A stretch of DNA of 6,849 nucleotides, taken from NCBI GenBank assembly GCA_017404125.1, contig JAFRCZ010000087.1, positions 1 through 6,849 on the forward strand. The letters run 5' to 3'. Within the stretch, counting starts at the first letter, position 1, and each line of letters starts with the position of its first letter. This document shows, piece after piece, positions 5,205 through 6,849 of the stretch. This DNA is from Methanobrevibacter sp. GTDB taxonomy: Archaea; Methanobacteriota; Methanobacteria; Methanobacteriales; Methanobacteriaceae. Both the position numbers and the translations under genes were made by a program. The notes under the pieces were generated by a model. That model was not told the origin of the DNA. It made no database searches and saw nothing but the letters and a program-made list of their open reading frames with translations.

Positions 5205-6389
5205 ATGAAAGTTTTAATTAGTTCAATGGCTGCAATGGCTGAAACTGCAGGACCTTCCGGAAGAGCCAAATTGCTGGTTGAACATTTAAAAAAAGAAGGC
5301 ATTGAAGTTGCTACCTGCATTGCAGAAGATGTAAATTATAAGCCGATTGAAGGTGTTAAAAATCATTATCTTGAAGTTCCTATGCCTCTTGGACTTCCTA
5401 AAGCTATTGCAACTAAGACATTTCCTATTGCACAAAAATTAGGGATTATTGAAAGGAAAAATGTGGCAAGTTTTGAGGATGTTCAGCATTTTACAGGAAA
5501 TATAGATTATAATTATTTGGCAAAAAGTGTTGATGATATTAGAAAAGCCATTGCTGATTTTCATCCGGACATAGTTTACAGTGAATTTAATATGTCTGCA
5601 ATAATAGCTTCAAAACTTGAAGATAAGCCATTATATGCAACTATCAGTTATCCAACACAAAGGGAATACAGTTCCAATCCTAAGTATGCTAAAGGACTTA
5701 AGAAGTTTTTAAAAGAAAACAGTCTTCCAGATGTTTATTCCAGTTTAGATCTTTTCAAATGGGCAGATAAGTCATTTGTTCCAAGTATTTATGAACTGGA
5801 ACCAATTGAAAAGGATAATGTTACTTTCTGTGGGACTTGGAAAGATGTAAAAGATAATCCTAATGCTGATAATTTTATTGAGAATGATAGGAATAATAAA
5901 AATATTATTTTAGTTTATATGGGAAACGGCACCATTTCTCCTAAAAAGATGTTTAATGAAATAAAAAATGCATTTATTGGAACTGATTATGAAGTTTATA
6001 TTGCATCTTTAGGGTTGGAAAAGCAAGAATATGAAAATATTCATGTAGATAAGCATTGGAACTTTTCCAAACTGCTTAATGATGCTGTTTTATTCATAAA
6101 TCATGGAGGTCAAAACAGCATGGTTGATGGGTTGATTTATGGCGTTCCCCAATTGATATGTCCTGGAAGAGTGTTTGAACGTATTTATAATGGAGAATCA
6201 GTTGAAAATCTAGGTGCAGCTAAAGTGTTGGGCCTTGATGGATTTAAAAGCGAAATTATTAGAGATGAAAGTGAAAAAATCATAAATGATAATGGGTTTA
6301 GAGAAAATTCTAAGATTATTGGCGATAAGTTAAAATCATATGGTGGAATTGATTGCATTATAGATGCTATAAATGAAAATACTTTTTAA
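5205..6389 (+). CDS. GT1/MGT-like glycosyltransferase (GT-B fold), acceptor unknown
   Basis: The 394-residue protein resembles UDP-glycosyltransferases of the GT1/MGT group, which move a sugar from a nucleotide donor to a small molecule, lipid or glycan. It has an N-terminal acceptor-type domain (about 1-190) with PDIVYSEFNMSA at 121-132. The C-terminal donor domain (about 230-394) holds LVYMGNG at 236-242, the W285 to L291 segment, and HGGQNSMVDG at 300-309. GVPQLICPG at 313-321 and a YNG at 328-330 near the sugar-binding position follow. Two points are unusual: the N-terminal loop reads AGPSGRAK where many members have a Gly-His with the catalytic His, and the usual Asp-Gln before the Asn is replaced by Glu-Arg (325-326). 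No signal peptide or membrane segment is seen. The gene looks somewhat more A+T rich than its neighbours, which could mean acquisition. Donor and acceptor cannot be read from the sequence. Confidence 0.82.
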   Translation: MKVLISSMAAMAETAGPSGRAKLLVEHLKKEGIEVATCIAEDVNYKPIEGVKNHYLEVPMPLGLPKAIATKTFPIAQKLGIIERKNVASFEDVQHFTGNIDYNYLAKSVDDIRKAIADFHPDIVYSEFNMSAIIASKLEDKPLYATISYPTQREYSSNPKYAKGLKKFLKENSLPDVYSSLDLFKWADKSFVPSIYELEPIEKDNVTFCGTWKDVKDNPNADNFIENDRNNKNIILVYMGNGTISPKKMFNEIKNAFIGTDYEVYIASLGLEKQEYENIHVDKHWNFSKLLNDAVLFINHGGQNSMVDGLIYGVPQLICPGRVFERIYNGESVENLGAAKVLGLDGFKSEIIRDESEKIINDNGFRENSKIIGDKLKSYGGIDCIIDAINENTF

Positions 6390-6398
6390 ATGCTCTTT

Positions 6399-6432
6399 CG
6401 AAACTTATATATAATTTAATTAGAATAATTCT
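6399..6432 (+). promoter_or_regulatory. BRE/TATA promoter with palindrome before the zinc-ribbon gene
   Basis: CGAAA at 6399-6403 followed by CTTATATATAAT is a near-textbook archaeal BRE plus TATA box, starting ten bases after the glycosyltransferase stop. The predicted start is near 6433-6436, leaving a leader of about 25 bases with AAGGA (6444-6448) as a weak ribosome site. Between TATA and start lies the 11-base perfect palindrome AGAATAATTCT (6422-6432). A protein bound there could block initiation. Confidence 0.65.
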
Positions 6433-6458
6433 GTATATAAATTAAGGAAAACGATATT

Positions 6459-6731
6459 ATGGAAAATTTTGAAAATCAAAAATTCTGTCAATCCTGTGCA
6501 ATGCCTATGACTGAAGAGCTTTATGGAACCAATGCAGACGGATCTAAAAATGATGAATACTGCATGTACTGCTTTAAGGATGGTGAATTCACTTCTGACA
6601 TGACTATGGAGGAAATGATGAATTTCTGCATAGAAAAGATGCTTGAAGTTCACCCAGAGATTGATAAGGATGAAGCATCCAAAATGATGAATGAGGTATT
6701 CCCTCAATTAAAAAGATGGGCAAAGGATTAG
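6459..6731 (+). CDS. Small putative zinc-ribbon domain protein
   Basis: The 90-residue protein consists almost wholly of one domain of the 'putative zinc ribbon' type (I believe PF12674), found in many bacteria and methanogens and without an established function. Cys10 and Cys13 (CQSC) with Cys35 and Cys38 (CMYC) form the four-cysteine metal site; between them is the characteristic GTNADGSK at 23-30. DGEFTSDMTMEEM (41-53) and a helical C-terminal part ending in FPQLKRWAKD (81-90) match the usual family layout. Cys57 is a fifth cysteine, outside the presumed metal site. The start ATG has a weak AAGGA ribosome site. The gene has its own promoter and terminator, so it is a single-gene transcript rather than part of an operon with the glycosyltransferase. 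A role as a regulator or metal-binding accessory protein would be a guess. Confidence 0.88.
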   Translation: MENFENQKFCQSCAMPMTEELYGTNADGSKNDEYCMYCFKDGEFTSDMTMEEMMNFCIEKMLEVHPEIDKDEASKMMNEVFPQLKRWAKD

Positions 6732-6773
6732 ATTTTAATAGATTTAATTCTTTTCTTTTTCACTTTTTAAATA

Positions 6774-6802
6774 AAATCCACTTGGATTTAAACTTTTTTT
6801 TT
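6774..6802 (+). terminator. Intrinsic-type terminator after the zinc-ribbon gene
   Basis: AAATCC (6774-6779) pairs with GGATTT (6784-6789) around an ACTT loop; the repeat reads as a perfect AAATCCA/TGGATTT dyad. A run of nine T's (6794-6802) follows after a short AAAC spacer. It lies 42 bases past the stop codon and is the clearest hairpin-plus-T-run in the window. Confidence 0.7.
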
Positions 6803-6849
6803 AAAATAGATTAAAATAAAAATAAAAAAAGTATCAATATTCTTATCGA

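Noticed and set aside
6420..6707. Minus-strand frame of 95 residues opposite the zinc-ribbon gene
   Set aside because: The plus strand encodes a complete four-cysteine domain with promoter and terminator; the minus frame has no such support.
6803..6849. 3' end of a further minus-strand gene at the window's right edge
   Set aside because: The T-rich minus strand would fit the region after a gene, but 47 bases are too few to show a reading frame.

Overview
The window looks like ordinary chromosome from a methanogenic archaeon of the order Methanobacteriales, most likely Methanobrevibacter or a close relative. Three things point there. The protein set is archaeal: proteasome beta subunit, Taw2 of wyosine synthesis, geranylgeranyl-lipid reductase and the coenzyme F420 enzyme CofG. 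The DNA is very A+T rich, with almost pure A/T intergenic regions. Ribosome binding sites are of the GGTG/GGTGAT type, and promoters are of the archaeal BRE/TATA type. The genus is an inference.

Layout, left to right. psmB (minus, 78-701) has a strong GAGGTG ribosome site and a nearby TATA box. A gene-free stretch of about 600 bases follows (702-1298); it holds a second, unassigned minus-strand promoter-like site and a T-skewed tract with phased T-runs. taw2 (plus, 1299-2063) starts at TTG. A geranylgeranyl reductase (plus, 2128-3315) follows with its own promoter candidate. It converges on cofG (minus, 3380-4507), and the two share a pair of hairpins that probably terminate both genes. Upstream of cofG on the same strand is a 150-residue protein of unknown function (minus, 4560-5012), possibly cotranscribed with it. 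A 192-base A/T-rich divergent region then leads to a GT1/MGT-like glycosyltransferase (plus, 5205-6389) and a 90-residue zinc-ribbon protein (plus, 6459-6731). The zinc-ribbon gene has a near-textbook BRE/TATA promoter and an intrinsic-type terminator. Bases 6803-6849 hold no feature I can support.

The genes do not form one pathway. They are single housekeeping functions (protein degradation, tRNA modification, lipid saturation, F420 synthesis) plus three less defined genes. Only the unknown gene and cofG look like a possible operon. I see no mobile element, CRISPR array, tRNA or rRNA, and no clear new system. The points most worth a second look are the unknown protein beside cofG, the atypical N-terminal loop of the glycosyltransferase, the unassigned promoter upstream of psmB, and the interchangeable hairpins between the reductase gene and cofG.
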